From: Brevibacillus borstelensis
GTDB taxonomy: Bacteria; Bacillota; Bacilli; Brevibacillales; Brevibacillaceae
NCBI RefSeq assembly: GCF_003710865.1
Contig: NZ_RHHO01000039.1
Span: 113,537 to 177,536 of the forward strand
Direction: 5' to 3'
Length of the DNA stretch: 64,000 nucleotides
The translations under genes and the position numbers were made by a program. Below the pieces are notes generated by a model. The model saw only the letters and a list, made by a program, of their open reading frames with translations, was not told the DNA's origin and ran no database searches. Below are positions 1 to 7,743 of this stretch, in pieces; within the stretch, counting starts at the first letter, position 1; the number at the start of each line of letters is the position of its first letter.

Positions 1-567
1 CGCGTTCGAATCGTAGGACCAGGCACTGATTTGCGTTTTTCCATCAAGGACATCCCGGCTGTCAAATGTGCCGGATTGCGCAATATTCCCGATGGAGAAG
101 TGTACACAGCGCCGGTACGGGATTCCGTAGAGGGAGTGATTACGCATAATGCGCCGACTCCGTACAACGGATTTACTTTCGAACAGGTCTGCCTGCATTT
201 TGAGCAGGGTAAAATCGTGAAGGCGACAGCCAACGATACGGAGCGCTTGAACGCTATCCTGGATACAGACGAGGGTGCGCGCTATATCGGAGAGTTTGCG
301 ATCGGCGTAAATCCGCTGATCCGAAATCCGATGAAGGACATTCTGTTTGACGAAAAGATTGACGGAAGCTTCCACTTCACGCCGGGCCAGTGCTATGACG
401 AGGCGTACAACGGAAACAAATCCTCTGTCCACTGGGACATGGTATCGATCCAACGACCGGATTGGGGCGGAGGGGAGATCTGGTTTGACGAAGTTCTGAT
501 CCGAAAGGACGGCCGGTTTGTCATTCCGGAATTAGAATGTCTCAACCCAGAAAACCTCAGCTCCTGA
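1..567 (+). CDS. M29-family aminopeptidase, C-terminal part (5' end outside window)
   Basis: The frame is open from the first base (reads [16 protein letters not shown]), so the gene starts upstream of the window; the TTG at 31 is an internal codon. The visible 188 residues match the C-terminal half of thermophilic M29 metallo-aminopeptidases (AmpS/PepS): [12 protein letters not shown], then EIGVNPL-like [12 protein letters not shown], the [12 protein letters not shown] segment, and SSVHWDMV near the end. Family knowledge places the metal ligands (Glu, His, Asp) in these segments. The enzyme is expected to remove N-terminal residues from peptides in the cytoplasm. Family assignment is firm; the substrate is unknown. 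Confidence 0.88.
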   Translation, partial: RVRIVGPGTDLRFSIKDIPAVKCAGLRNIPDGEVYTAPVRDSVEGVITHNAPTPYNGFTFEQVCLHFEQGKIVKATANDTERLNAILDTDEGARYIGEFAIGVNPLIRNPMKDILFDEKIDGSFHFTPGQCYDEAYNGNKSSVHWDMVSIQRPDWGGGEIWFDEVLIRKDGRFVIPELECLNPENLSS

Positions 568-577
568 TCGGCAACCG

Positions 578-898
578 TTATTTTATAAAATCGCGCATGC
601 GCTGTTCAGCAAGCACAGGGTCCATGTCAACCTGAAACAGCATATGCAGATTGCTGGTGGCAGCCACCGTTCTGCGTGTGGCGCTGTACAAGGTCGGTTT
701 TGCCTTCTTGATCAAGGTCATGATCTCTACGACGGGCGGGATTACCTGCTTGATGCGCAGCAGCCCTTGCAAGTAACGGACTAGTTTTTGAATCGTGGCG
801 GTTTGATCGTTATCAGGCAAGTGCTCAATCATGCTGTAAAATTCACGGATGATGATGTGTTTTACTTCATGGGGGCCTTCCATGCTGGTCGTTTTCAA
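578..898 (-). CDS. Hypothetical protein, 106 aa
   Basis: I do not recognise this protein. It is a mostly helical soluble sequence with a hydrophobic core (IREFYSMIEHLP, LVRYLQGLLRI) and no signal peptide or membrane segment. The start is a TTG at 896-898, chosen because GAGGTGA lies 7 bases upstream; an internal ATG at residue 6 is less well placed. It is convergent with the aminopeptidase, with only 10 bases between stops and no clear terminator. The good ribosome site and full-length frame suggest a real gene. Function unknown. Confidence 0.6.
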   Translation of the reverse strand: MKTTSMEGPHEVKHIIIREFYSMIEHLPDNDQTATIQKLVRYLQGLLRIKQVIPPVVEIMTLIKKAKPTLYSATRRTVAATSNLHMLFQVDMDPVLAEQRMRDFIK

Positions 899-993
899 AA
901 CAGGTCACCTCGTGTCAGTAATGGAAAATGGGAAGGTACTTAAAAAAATCGTACTTTCTATCTACCCGCTGATCATGTGAAATAAACACGCGG

Positions 994-1025
994 AAGAACC
1001 CGATTTGAAGCGTCGGGTTCTTTTT
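994..1025. terminator. Stem-loop terminator at the end of the methyltransferase gene
   Basis: A perfect 10-bp stem AAGAACCCGA / TCGGGTTCTT (994-1003 with 1013-1022) with a 9-base loop directly abuts the stop codon of the minus-strand methyltransferase gene. The T run is on the plus-strand side (1019-1025), so it could act in either direction. Confidence 0.6.
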
Positions 1026-1533
1026 ATCGATGCTTGTATACGGCTCGTTCTTCGGCTGGGATACGGACCCGCAGCAGCAGCCAGAGATTGCAGATGGTAA
1101 AGAACATGGCTGTAACATAGGCGGAAAAGGTCAGCGGCAGTGTGAAAAGCTCGATCGTCACGATCCAGTAGTTGGGATGCCGGATGTAACGGTAAGGGCC
1201 GCGTGTAATCGGGGGAGCGCCGGGAAGGATGATGATCCGCGTATTCCAACGTTTTCCGAGAGTCAGGATACACCAGTAGCGAAGAGTCTGCGCGAATAGA
1301 AAGAGCGAAAAAGACAGGGGCCACCAAGGGGCAGGCATGCCTTTTCGCCAGATGCCCTCGGCCAGCAGCGCGGCAAAAAAACCGACATGTAGAAATACGA
1401 TGTACTTGTAATGGTCAGCACCGACTTCATACCCGCCAATCGAACGCAAATACCGGGCATTTCGCGAGGCGAGCCTGAGCTCCAGAAGGCGCTGGAGGAC
1501 AACAGCCATATAGACAATCAGGAAAAAGGACAC
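1024..1533 (-). CDS. bpsB: Isoprenylcysteine methyltransferase-family protein (BpsB/YpbQ-like)
   Basis: A 169-residue integral membrane protein of the ICMT/phospholipid methyltransferase family. It has four or so hydrophobic segments and the family signature near the C-terminus, GPYRYIRHPNYW, where the RHPNY motif binds S-adenosylmethionine. In B. subtilis the equivalent protein (YpbQ/BpsB) methylates alkylpyrones made by the neighbouring type III polyketide synthase. Start chosen as the GTG at 1531-1533, four bases after the polyketide synthase stop and preceded by GAGGTGA; this gives 169 aa, close to the B. subtilis length. It is translationally linked to the upstream gene. A longer upstream frame exists but overlaps the synthase. 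Confidence 0.85.
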   Translation of the reverse strand: MSFFLIVYMAVVLQRLLELRLASRNARYLRSIGGYEVGADHYKYIVFLHVGFFAALLAEGIWRKGMPAPWWPLSFSLFLFAQTLRYWCILTLGKRWNTRIIILPGAPPITRGPYRYIRHPNYWIVTIELFTLPLTFSAYVTAMFFTICNLWLLLRVRIPAEERAVYKHR

Positions 1534-1537
1534 GGCC

Positions 1538-2608
1538 TCACCTCGCTTCCAGCAGGATGAATTCCGAGCTGAAGCCGGGACCAAGGGCAGCTAGCAGGCC
1601 TTGTTCTCCCTTCGACCACGGCTTCTGCAAGCTTTTTTCCAGCACAAAGAGGACGGTAGGGGACGACATGTTTCCGTAATCCCGCAGAACCTCTTCTGAA
1701 AACCTGATCGAGTCAGCGGGGAGCTGCAATGCTTGTTGGTAGGCGTTCAGCACCTTTGCGCCGCCCGGGTGGAAAATAAAGTGCCTCAGCTTCTCCACGG
1801 TTGTGCCGAGGGGCGCAAGAAAGCTCTCCAGCTCTTCTCGCATGGATTTGTGAATCAGGGTGGGAATATCTCTGGAAAAGACAACTTTCAGTCCCGGGTC
1901 GGTCACTTCCCAGCCCATGACATCGAGCGAATCGGACCACGTCCTGGAGCGGGCAGCGCAAAAATGGAGCTGCGGCTGATCAGAGACGCCTGTATGTACC
2001 ACTTCATCCCCTTCGATGAGCACAGCTGCAGCGCCGTCCCCGAACAGGCAGGTGGCGACCAGATTGCTTTTGGAAACGTCCTGGCGAATAAATGTCAGGC
2101 CGCACAACTCCACACTGAGCAACAGGACCCGGCGCTTGGGGTAGGCGTTGACATATTCGCAGGAGCGGGCGAGTCCCATCGCTCCGCCCGCACAGCCCAA
2201 CCCCCACAGAGGAATGCGGGTGATGTCAGAGCGCAGTCCCAGGCGGTTCAGCAGGTGGGCATCGATACTGGGTGTGGCTATACCCGTACTGGATACGAAT
2301 ACAAGGCAATCAATATCGTCTATTCTGCAATTGCTGTTCTCAAGGCAGCGTTTCGCCGCCTCGGCACCGAGAGCTACAGCGTGTTGTATGTACAACCGGT
2401 TTTTTTCGGCAAAGCTGTGGTCTTGTCCGAACCATTCCAGCGGCATGCAAAAGTGCCGCTTGCGAATCCGGCTGTGGGAAAAAATGCTGATCAGCCGGTC
2501 GATGTCCGGAAAAGCATCCTGGAACAACAGGCGGGCAAAGGCCATCGAAGCCTCTTGCGTCACTTCATAAGCAGGAACAGCGGTAGCAGCAGCAGTAATC
2601 CGCGCCAG
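1538..2608 (-). CDS. bpsA: Type III polyketide synthase (chalcone synthase family, BpsA-like)
   Basis: A 356-residue chalcone/stilbene-synthase-like enzyme that condenses a long acyl-CoA with malonyl-CoA units; in B. subtilis BpsA makes triketide pyrones. The catalytic triad is visible: Cys139 in WGLGCAGG, His280 in FIFHPGGAK and Asn313 in YGNMSSP, with a C-terminal GPGFSSE loop. The frame extends upstream to 2791, but that extension is hydrophobic and unlike the family. The best start is a CTG at 2606-2608 with AGAGGAGG eight bases upstream; it makes MARITAAATAVPAYEV line up residue for residue with the B. subtilis N-terminus as I remember it. A GTG at 2617 is in frame but overlaps the ribosome site. 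Forms a two-gene operon with the methyltransferase. Confidence 0.88.
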   Translation of the reverse strand: MARITAAATAVPAYEVTQEASMAFARLLFQDAFPDIDRLISIFSHSRIRKRHFCMPLEWFGQDHSFAEKNRLYIQHAVALGAEAAKRCLENSNCRIDDIDCLVFVSSTGIATPSIDAHLLNRLGLRSDITRIPLWGLGCAGGAMGLARSCEYVNAYPKRRVLLLSVELCGLTFIRQDVSKSNLVATCLFGDGAAAVLIEGDEVVHTGVSDQPQLHFCAARSRTWSDSLDVMGWEVTDPGLKVVFSRDIPTLIHKSMREELESFLAPLGTTVEKLRHFIFHPGGAKVLNAYQQALQLPADSIRFSEEVLRDYGNMSSPTVLFVLEKSLQKPWSKGEQGLLAALGPGFSSEFILLEAR

Positions 2609-2801
2609 CGAGCTCACCTCCTCTAAAAGGTAAGTAGTTCCATTTTTCCCTACCGCAAGGAATACATTCGTGACAGGAAGCAAGCAAAACAAAAACAAGC
2701 CAAAGCCTGGCAACGACCAGACATTAGCTTGTTTTGCAATCCGCAGCCAAGATTCCGCCAGCAGGTATGTTCCTATTTGTTCCAGCAACAATAATTGCGG
2801 C

Positions 2802-4061
2802 TCATGATGCGGACATATTCACAGAAGTTTCTGCCGGTGCGGAAGACGACTTTCTGACAGCCTTTTTCACCAAACCGTATTGAAACACTCCGGCGATCAG
2901 CAAGAGCAGACCGACGATGGAAAACCAGTACGCGCCGCCGATATTGCGAAACGCGACGGCTCCGGTGGACGGACCTATCGTACCGGTGATTCCCCAGTTC
3001 GCGCCGAAAATGGAAAAGTATCTCCCTCGGAGCTCCGCTGGTGCCAGTACGGAGATCGCCTTTTGGATCTGCGGGCCATAGAGCATCTCGCCAATCGTAA
3101 AAATGGCTTCGGCCACTACGAGCAGCCAGAATACTGGGGCCCAACCGTAACCGAATCCGACGCATCCGAGCAGCAGGTAAGCGGCGAGAATAATTCGCTC
3201 GGGCGGGAACCGATCGGCAAACCTGGCAATGGCGATTTGACAGCAGACGACCAGTACTCCATTGATTGTCATCAAGGTGGCAAATACCGTCAGGAAGTCG
3301 TCAAAGCGAGTGCGCAAGTGCTGCGGCAGGATAATTTCCACCTGCGAGTACAACAGTGAGACGGGGATTGCGGCCAATGTCATCCACAGCAGGGTGGTAT
3401 GCTCCCGCAAGCGGAGCTTCGGCGCTTTTGACACGTCCTCTGGCTGCCCCCCTTTCTGTTTGCCGGATTCCCTTCTTTCCTTGGGGAGTGTCTCCGGGAT
3501 TTTCCACATGATCAACAGACAATAGATCATGAGCGTCGCCGAGCAAATTCCGAAGGCGATAGCCGGGTTGATCTTGTAAAGCGTGACCCCGATAAGAGGG
3601 CCTGCGGCTGCTCCGAGGTTTAAAGCGGTATGGAGCAGGGCGAACACCTCGCTGCGCTTTTCTTCCGGGACGACGTCTGTCACCTGGGCGCTGGCAGCAG
3701 GCCAGAACAAAGCGGCTCCAATTCCATTCAGGATGGTTAGAGAAGCAAAGGCGATCAGGGATTCGGCCCAAATATAGCCCGCCATCGAAATCGACTCGAT
3801 GACCAGAGCGGCCACCATCAAAGGCTTGCGTCCATAGCGGTCGGCAAGTCCACCGGCGTATACGCTGGCCACGATGCTGGTGAGAGGCTGAAGGCTTGTA
3901 ACCATTGCTGCTACCAGAAGATTCCCATCCATCCGATCGTACAAATAGAAAGCGAGAAAAGGGCGAAGCATAAAACCGGCAAACGTTGTCAGGATGGTTC
4001 CGATCACGCGTATCCAAATCGTGGTATCATAGCGTGAGATGATGTTCTGCAGCCAAGCCAT
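2802..4061 (-). CDS. MFS transporter (DHA1-type drug efflux-like)
   Basis: A 419-residue major facilitator protein with about 12 hydrophobic helices and a split in the middle by a charged loop (KERRESGKQKGGQPED, about 200-220). Motif A is clear at about 70-81 (GGLADRYGRKPLM), in the loop between helices 2 and 3, and a weaker copy lies in the second half. The start is an ATG with AGAGGAA upstream. It is divergent from a MarR-family gene with 223 bases between them, the classic layout of a drug efflux pump and its repressor. The substrate cannot be read from sequence. Confidence 0.88.
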   Translation of the reverse strand: MAWLQNIISRYDTTIWIRVIGTILTTFAGFMLRPFLAFYLYDRMDGNLLVAAMVTSLQPLTSIVASVYAGGLADRYGRKPLMVAALVIESISMAGYIWAESLIAFASLTILNGIGAALFWPAASAQVTDVVPEEKRSEVFALLHTALNLGAAAGPLIGVTLYKINPAIAFGICSATLMIYCLLIMWKIPETLPKERRESGKQKGGQPEDVSKAPKLRLREHTTLLWMTLAAIPVSLLYSQVEIILPQHLRTRFDDFLTVFATLMTINGVLVVCCQIAIARFADRFPPERIILAAYLLLGCVGFGYGWAPVFWLLVVAEAIFTIGEMLYGPQIQKAISVLAPAELRGRYFSIFGANWGITGTIGPSTGAVAFRNIGGAYWFSIVGLLLLIAGVFQYGLVKKAVRKSSSAPAETSVNMSAS

Positions 4062-4284
4062 GCGACAAATTCCTCTCTTCCGATAAAAGGTTATTTAGTA
4101 AGACATAAGTATAAGGGAGCGTCTATTGAAAAGAAAGGAAATTGTTTCTGTTGGCAACTTTCAGAGATTTAAAAGCTATAAAAGAGCTTTGACGGATGCT
4201 TACTCCTGTGTTTCTATAGGAAGTAACTGCATTATCGCAGGAAGACCAGATCCCCCAAGGGTAGAATAAAAGGAGACAGGGTAC

Positions 4285-4716
4285 ATGACAGATCGCTTTC
4301 GAGACAGCCTCGGCCACAACCTTCATCGCGTAGGCCAACTGATCAGGGAAGAGACAGCCAAAGCGCTTGGGCCGTTTGGCATAACTCCCGAGCAGTGGCA
4401 ACTGTTGGTTGCGACCGCACAGACGGACGGGCTCACTCCCTCGGAATTGGGAAAGCGGACTTTGCGTGACAAGACGACGATATCGCGCATTTTGCCCGGT
4501 TTGCTGAAAAAAGGCTGGCTGAAAACGGAGCCCCATTCCCAGGACGCCCGAAGCTACATCGTAAAAATGGCGCCTGATAAAGTGAAGGTCATAGAAGAAA
4601 CATTGGAGGCAGTACGGGACCATTTCACGCAAAGCGTATTTGCGCCATTTTCGAAAGCTGAACAAGACATGTTTCTAAGCATGGTGGTAAGGCTGAGGGA
4701 CCACCTGGAGAAATGA
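4285..4716 (+). CDS. MarR-family transcriptional regulator
   Basis: A 143-residue winged-helix regulator. The DNA-binding core is at about 45-100 (GLTPSELGKRTLRDKTTISRI, recognition helix, then the wing with SQDARSYIV), flanked by dimerisation helices at both ends. Start is an ATG with GGAGACAGGG upstream. It faces away from the MFS gene, and two matching palindromes lie directly downstream of it, before the DUF167-like gene. It probably represses the transporter, the downstream gene, or both in response to a small ligand; the ligand is unknown. Confidence 0.87.
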   Translation: MTDRFRDSLGHNLHRVGQLIREETAKALGPFGITPEQWQLLVATAQTDGLTPSELGKRTLRDKTTISRILPGLLKKGWLKTEPHSQDARSYIVKMAPDKVKVIEETLEAVRDHFTQSVFAPFSKAEQDMFLSMVVRLRDHLEK

Positions 4717-4717
4717 T

Positions 4718-4765
4718 GGTTGCATATGCAACCTCCTTTTGTTACCCTAATGGTTGTATATACAA
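4718..4765. promoter_or_regulatory. Pair of MarR-type palindromes
   Basis: GGTTGCATATGCAACC (4718-4733) is a perfect 16-bp palindrome and TTGTATATACAA (4754-4765) a perfect 12-bp one. They share the pattern TTGYATATRCAA and their centres are 34 bp apart. They lie between the marR stop (4716) and the start of the next gene (4784). The length and TTG...CAA ends fit MarR-family operators; binding by the adjacent MarR protein is inferred. Confidence 0.55.
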
Positions 4766-4783
4766 TTAGTTGGGGTGAGAAGG

Positions 4784-5350
4784 ATGAAATTGACCGTACG
4801 AAAGGCAGACGGACCGGGCTGGCTGATGATCGCCGAAATGGTGGAAAACGGGCTTTACAAAGTCGTCACGGAGCGTTGCGGCGAAGACCCTCCTTACGCT
4901 ACAATCCTGCAGTTCTTGCACCGCCTGCCAAGGCTTCTCGACCGGATATGCGGAGTCGAGGCGCTCGAAATTCAGCCGAGCCGCGTCGTTTCTGCCAAGC
5001 GTGCAGCACGAGCGGCCAGCAGGGAGATGGAGGCGGCGAGGAGAAAGCAGTCACCCGGGAAGTCTTTTCAGATCATCAGCCAGGAGCTGGAGAAGGCGGC
5101 GGAATGGAAGCGGGAGGTCACAGAGCTGACTCTCTGGGTCAAACCGGGCAAAAAGAGAACGGCCATAACGGGGGAGACACTCAAGGGAATGCTTGTCGTC
5201 GAGGTGACAGGATCTCCAAGGGACAGCCAGACACACGACGAACTCCGTGCCTTGTTAAAGAAGAGGTTTCACGCATATGACAACGATATTGAATTGGTCG
5301 AAGGCTACGCCAGCCAGCGCAAGCTTTACCGGATCACGCACCGCCGCTGA
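4784..5350 (+). CDS. Protein with C-terminal DUF167 (YggU)-like domain
   Basis: A 188-residue protein. The last ~75 residues read like a DUF167/YggU domain: a strand with VKPGKKRTAI, a central KGMLVVEVTG strand, then a helix with LRALLKKRF and a final strand EGYASQRKLYRI, following the order and spacing of that family (VxPgAkr ... LkfLAk ... eivsGetsRrK). The first ~110 residues are helical, rich in Arg and Ala, and not recognised. Most DUF167 proteins are about 100 residues, so this is an extended form. Start is ATG 4784 with GGGGTGAGAAGG; an upstream ATG at 4754 sits inside a palindrome. Function unknown. Confidence 0.7.
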   Translation: MKLTVRKADGPGWLMIAEMVENGLYKVVTERCGEDPPYATILQFLHRLPRLLDRICGVEALEIQPSRVVSAKRAARAASREMEAARRKQSPGKSFQIISQELEKAAEWKREVTELTLWVKPGKKRTAITGETLKGMLVVEVTGSPRDSQTHDELRALLKKRFHAYDNDIELVEGYASQRKLYRITHRR

Positions 5351-5453
5351 TTCCTGCTGCCGAGTCCAGGCAGCAAAGGGGGAAGTCAAAGAAAAAAACG
5401 GCATGCTGGCAGCCGGGAAATAAAAAGTGAACAACTGGCAACACTAACACTCG

Positions 5454-5479
5454 TACCCTAGGCGGACGGGTATTTTTTT
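5454..5479 (+). terminator. Weak intrinsic terminator
   Basis: A 5-bp stem TACCC / GGGTA (5454-5458 with 5468-5472) is followed by seven T residues. It lies about 100 bases after the DUF167-like gene. The stem is short, so the call is tentative. Confidence 0.4.
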
Positions 5480-5541
5480 ATCCTTTCAGAAAATAAGGAT
5501 CGGGGCCGTTTTAACGCATCATTTTTCATTTGTCATCTGTC

Positions 5542-5569
5542 TTTACAAAAACTTAACAATTTCTTAAAG
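5542..5569 (+). promoter_or_regulatory. Candidate PhoP box upstream of the phosphate operon
   Basis: Three hexamers TTTACA (5542), TTAACA (5553) and TTAAAG (5564) are spaced exactly 11 bases apart. This matches the Bacillus PhoP-binding pattern, direct repeats of TT(A/T/C)ACA on one face of the helix. A fourth, poor copy may lie at 5531. The repeats end 31 bases before the -35 hexamer at 5601. PhoP control is inferred. Confidence 0.5.
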
Positions 5570-5600
5570 AAAAAAATACACATTTGTCCTTGTTTTTAAA

Positions 5601-5629
5601 TTTACCTTCACAAAGTTGTTCGATATAAT
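5601..5629 (+). promoter_or_regulatory. Sigma-A promoter for the DUF47-pit operon
   Basis: TTTACC (5601-5606), a 17-base spacer and a perfect TATAAT (5624-5629). The predicted start of transcription is near 5636, about 35 bases before the first gene. Confidence 0.7.
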
Positions 5630-5670
5630 CGGTGAGGCGTTAGTTATTCAAAGGAGTGACGACTGATCTT

Positions 5671-6288
5671 ATGTTAAAAAGCAAAAAGCACATCTTCTTT
5701 GACTTGTTCGAGCAGCAAATTGCCAATGTCCACAAGGGAACCCATCTGTTTTATGAAATGATCGGGAACTACCAGGACTTGGAATCCAAAGTAAAAGAAA
5801 TCAAGTCGGTGGAAAAAGAAGGAGACGAGATCGTTCGCCGGATTATGAATGAATTGAACTCTACCTTTATCACTCCGCTGGAGAGGGAAGATATTCACCA
5901 GTTGGCCCATACGATGGACTCAATGATCGACTACATCGACGGCGTAGCAGACCGGATGTACTTGTACCAGGTGCGCCAGCCAGATCCGCGCGTGCTTGCA
6001 CAGGCCAACATTTTGGTGAAATGCTCGGCGAAGCTGATCGAATTGATCCGTACGCTGCGCAAACTGGATCATCAGGTCGTATCCAAATACGCTGCCGAAA
6101 TCAAGGAATTGGAACATGAATCCGACTCCAACTACCGTAAAATGGTTTCTGATTTGCTCAACGCTCCTAACGCTGATCCGATCGAAGCGATCAAGCTCAA
6201 GGAAATTTACGACAAACTGGAAGACTGTGCCGACTTTGCCGAGGACGTATCCAACCTGGTAGAAGGGATCGTGCTGAAGAATGCCTAG
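5671..6288 (+). CDS. ykaA: DUF47 family PhoU-like protein (YkaA)
   Basis: A 205-residue helical protein of the DUF47/PhoU-like family, the same length as B. subtilis YkaA. Features are the N-terminal FFDLFEQQIANVHKG, the metal-cluster-like ExxxD patterns (EKEGDEIVRRI, LEREDIHQLAHTMDSMIDYIDG) and a second bundle with EHESDSNYRKM. It is expected to act in the cytoplasm as a regulator or partner of the PiT transporter encoded just after it; the two genes overlap by 8 bases. Start is ATG 5671; GGAGTGA is upstream with a rather long gap, and a GTG at 5656 lies inside that site. Confidence 0.88.
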   Translation: MLKSKKHIFFDLFEQQIANVHKGTHLFYEMIGNYQDLESKVKEIKSVEKEGDEIVRRIMNELNSTFITPLEREDIHQLAHTMDSMIDYIDGVADRMYLYQVRQPDPRVLAQANILVKCSAKLIELIRTLRKLDHQVVSKYAAEIKELEHESDSNYRKMVSDLLNAPNADPIEAIKLKEIYDKLEDCADFAEDVSNLVEGIVLKNA

Positions 6289-7300
6289 TCTTTCCCCGGA
6301 TATGATTATCCTGATCCTCGTTGTGATCATGGCGCTTAGCTTCGACTTTATCAATGGATTTCACGATACCGCTAACGCCATCGCGACTTCAGTGTCTACC
6401 CGAGCGTTAAGCCCGCGCACGGCTATCATTATCGCGTCGTTCTTAAATCTGATCGGGGCGCTCACGTACACAGGGGTAGCGAAAACGATCGGAGGATCGA
6501 TTGCCGACCCGTTCCAGTTGGAAAACGGATTGGTCGTCGTGCTTGCTGCATTGACGTCAGCCATCCTGTGGAACCTGATCACCTGGTGGTTCGGAATTCC
6601 CAGCTCCTCCTCGCACGCGCTGATTGGCGGGATCGCTGGGGCAGTCGTAGGTGCTGCTGGCGTCGGTTCCATTAACATGGCAGGCTTTATCAGCATTGTA
6701 CAAGCCTTGATTTTTTCTCCATTGATCGCATTTGTCGTCGGTTTTACCGTAATCAAGATCATTTCGGCGATCGTAGCCAATATGGCGTATCATCCGACGA
6801 ACAAAGGTTTTCGGATGCTGCAGGTCGTAGCTGCCTCCTGGCAATCCTTTAGCCATGGAGCCAACGATGCGCAAAAAACGATGGGGATTATTACCTTCGC
6901 ATTGATTTCCGGTGGATTTATGACGCCGGAAAACGGTGACTTCTCCATTCCTCTCTGGGTCAAAATCTCCGCTGCGGTGGCGATGGCACTAGGGACATCT
7001 GTCGGCGGCTGGCGGATTATCAAGACGATGGGCGGCAAGATCATGAAAATCAAGCCGATCAGCGGCTTCTCTGCAGACCTTTCGTCGGCGATGATCATCA
7101 CCATTTTTACGGCGTTCAAGCTGCCGGTCAGTACAACGCACGTAATTACTTCCTCGATTCTTGGCGTAGGTGCCTCCCAAAAGTTTTCAGCTGTTAAATG
7201 GGGGCTTGCCGGAAGGATTTTGGTCACATGGGTAATCACGTTGCCGGCTACAGGTTTACTGGCTGCTGCCTGTTACGTGGTGTACGATGTGTTCCTGTAA
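6281..7300 (+). CDS. pit: PiT-family inorganic phosphate transporter
   Basis: A 339-residue membrane protein of the inorganic phosphate transporter family, which moves phosphate (as a metal complex or with cations). It carries the duplicated PiT signature: FDFINGFHDTANAIATSVSTRA near the N-terminus and SHGANDAQKTMGIITFAL in the middle, each with the conserved G-x-x-D/N-x-A-N pattern. About ten hydrophobic segments are visible. Its start overlaps the end of the DUF47 gene by 8 bases, so the pair is translationally coupled; a terminator follows at 7337. Confidence 0.93.
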   Translation: MPSLSPDMIILILVVIMALSFDFINGFHDTANAIATSVSTRALSPRTAIIIASFLNLIGALTYTGVAKTIGGSIADPFQLENGLVVVLAALTSAILWNLITWWFGIPSSSSHALIGGIAGAVVGAAGVGSINMAGFISIVQALIFSPLIAFVVGFTVIKIISAIVANMAYHPTNKGFRMLQVVAASWQSFSHGANDAQKTMGIITFALISGGFMTPENGDFSIPLWVKISAAVAMALGTSVGGWRIIKTMGGKIMKIKPISGFSADLSSAMIITIFTAFKLPVSTTHVITSSILGVGASQKFSAVKWGLAGRILVTWVITLPATGLLAAACYVVYDVFL

Positions 7301-7336
7301 AAGGAATTCGTTTATAGCGTTCATAAATAAAATGCC

Positions 7337-7373
7337 AGCGTCCTTTCCTGCCGTACGGGGAAGGACGCTTTTT
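7337..7373 (+). terminator. Rho-independent terminator of the pit operon
   Basis: Stem AGCGTCCTTTCC (7337-7348) pairs with GGGGAAGGACGCT (7357-7369), followed by TTTTT. Strong structure 36 bases after the pit stop. Confidence 0.85.
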
Positions 7374-7387
7374 GCTGCCCTGCAAAG

Positions 7388-7627
7388 TTATGACGGACGC
7401 GTCAGACGCGCCCAAAAGCCTTGTTTCGGTTTGATGGTGACCATGCGTATGGATGAGATGGGAATATACGCGAGAGACCCGTCCGTCATCTCCAGAAGAA
7501 TGCCGTCTTCGCTGTAATCGTAGAGCCGCCCCTCTTCAAAGGAGGATGTACCAGCGGAAATCATCGCCGGTGCGAAGTGAACCCGGACATCCCTGTCGAG
7601 GTAGTCCTCCAACATACCCTCATTCAT
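7388..7627 (-). CDS. Hypothetical small protein, 79 aa
   Basis: A short, mostly beta-stranded sequence (RDVRVHFAP, GRLYDYSEDGILLEMT, LAYIPISSIRMVTI) that looks like a small Sm/SH3-type barrel; this is an impression from the strand pattern, not a family match. Start is taken as ATG 7627 (MNEGMLEDYLDRD), with GGCGGGTG about nine bases upstream; an upstream in-frame ATG at 7666 would add 13 residues. It lies between the pit terminator and the lgt terminator and is transcribed alone. Function unknown. Confidence 0.6.
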   Translation of the reverse strand: MNEGMLEDYLDRDVRVHFAPAMISAGTSSFEEGRLYDYSEDGILLEMTDGSLAYIPISSIRMVTIKPKQGFWARLTRPS

Positions 7628-7694
7628 ATCAAAACACCCGCCTTGTTTTTTCCTCAGTATGCCCATCTTTTCGACAATTCAGACGCAGGTGCCC

Positions 7695-7728
7695 CGAAAG
7701 AAAAGCCACCGCTCGTTGGAGGGTGGCT
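7695..7728 (-). terminator. Rho-independent terminator of lgt
   Basis: AGCCACC (7704-7710) pairs with GGTGGCT (7722-7728); on the minus strand it is followed by TTTTCTTTC. It sits 15 bases after the lgt stop. Confidence 0.8.
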
Positions 7729-7743
7729 CTGTCATTCTGTTTC

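Noticed and set aside
6281..6288. Overlap of ykaA and pit as a possible frameshift
   Set aside because: Both proteins are full length with correct ends; an 8-base overlap is ordinary translational coupling.
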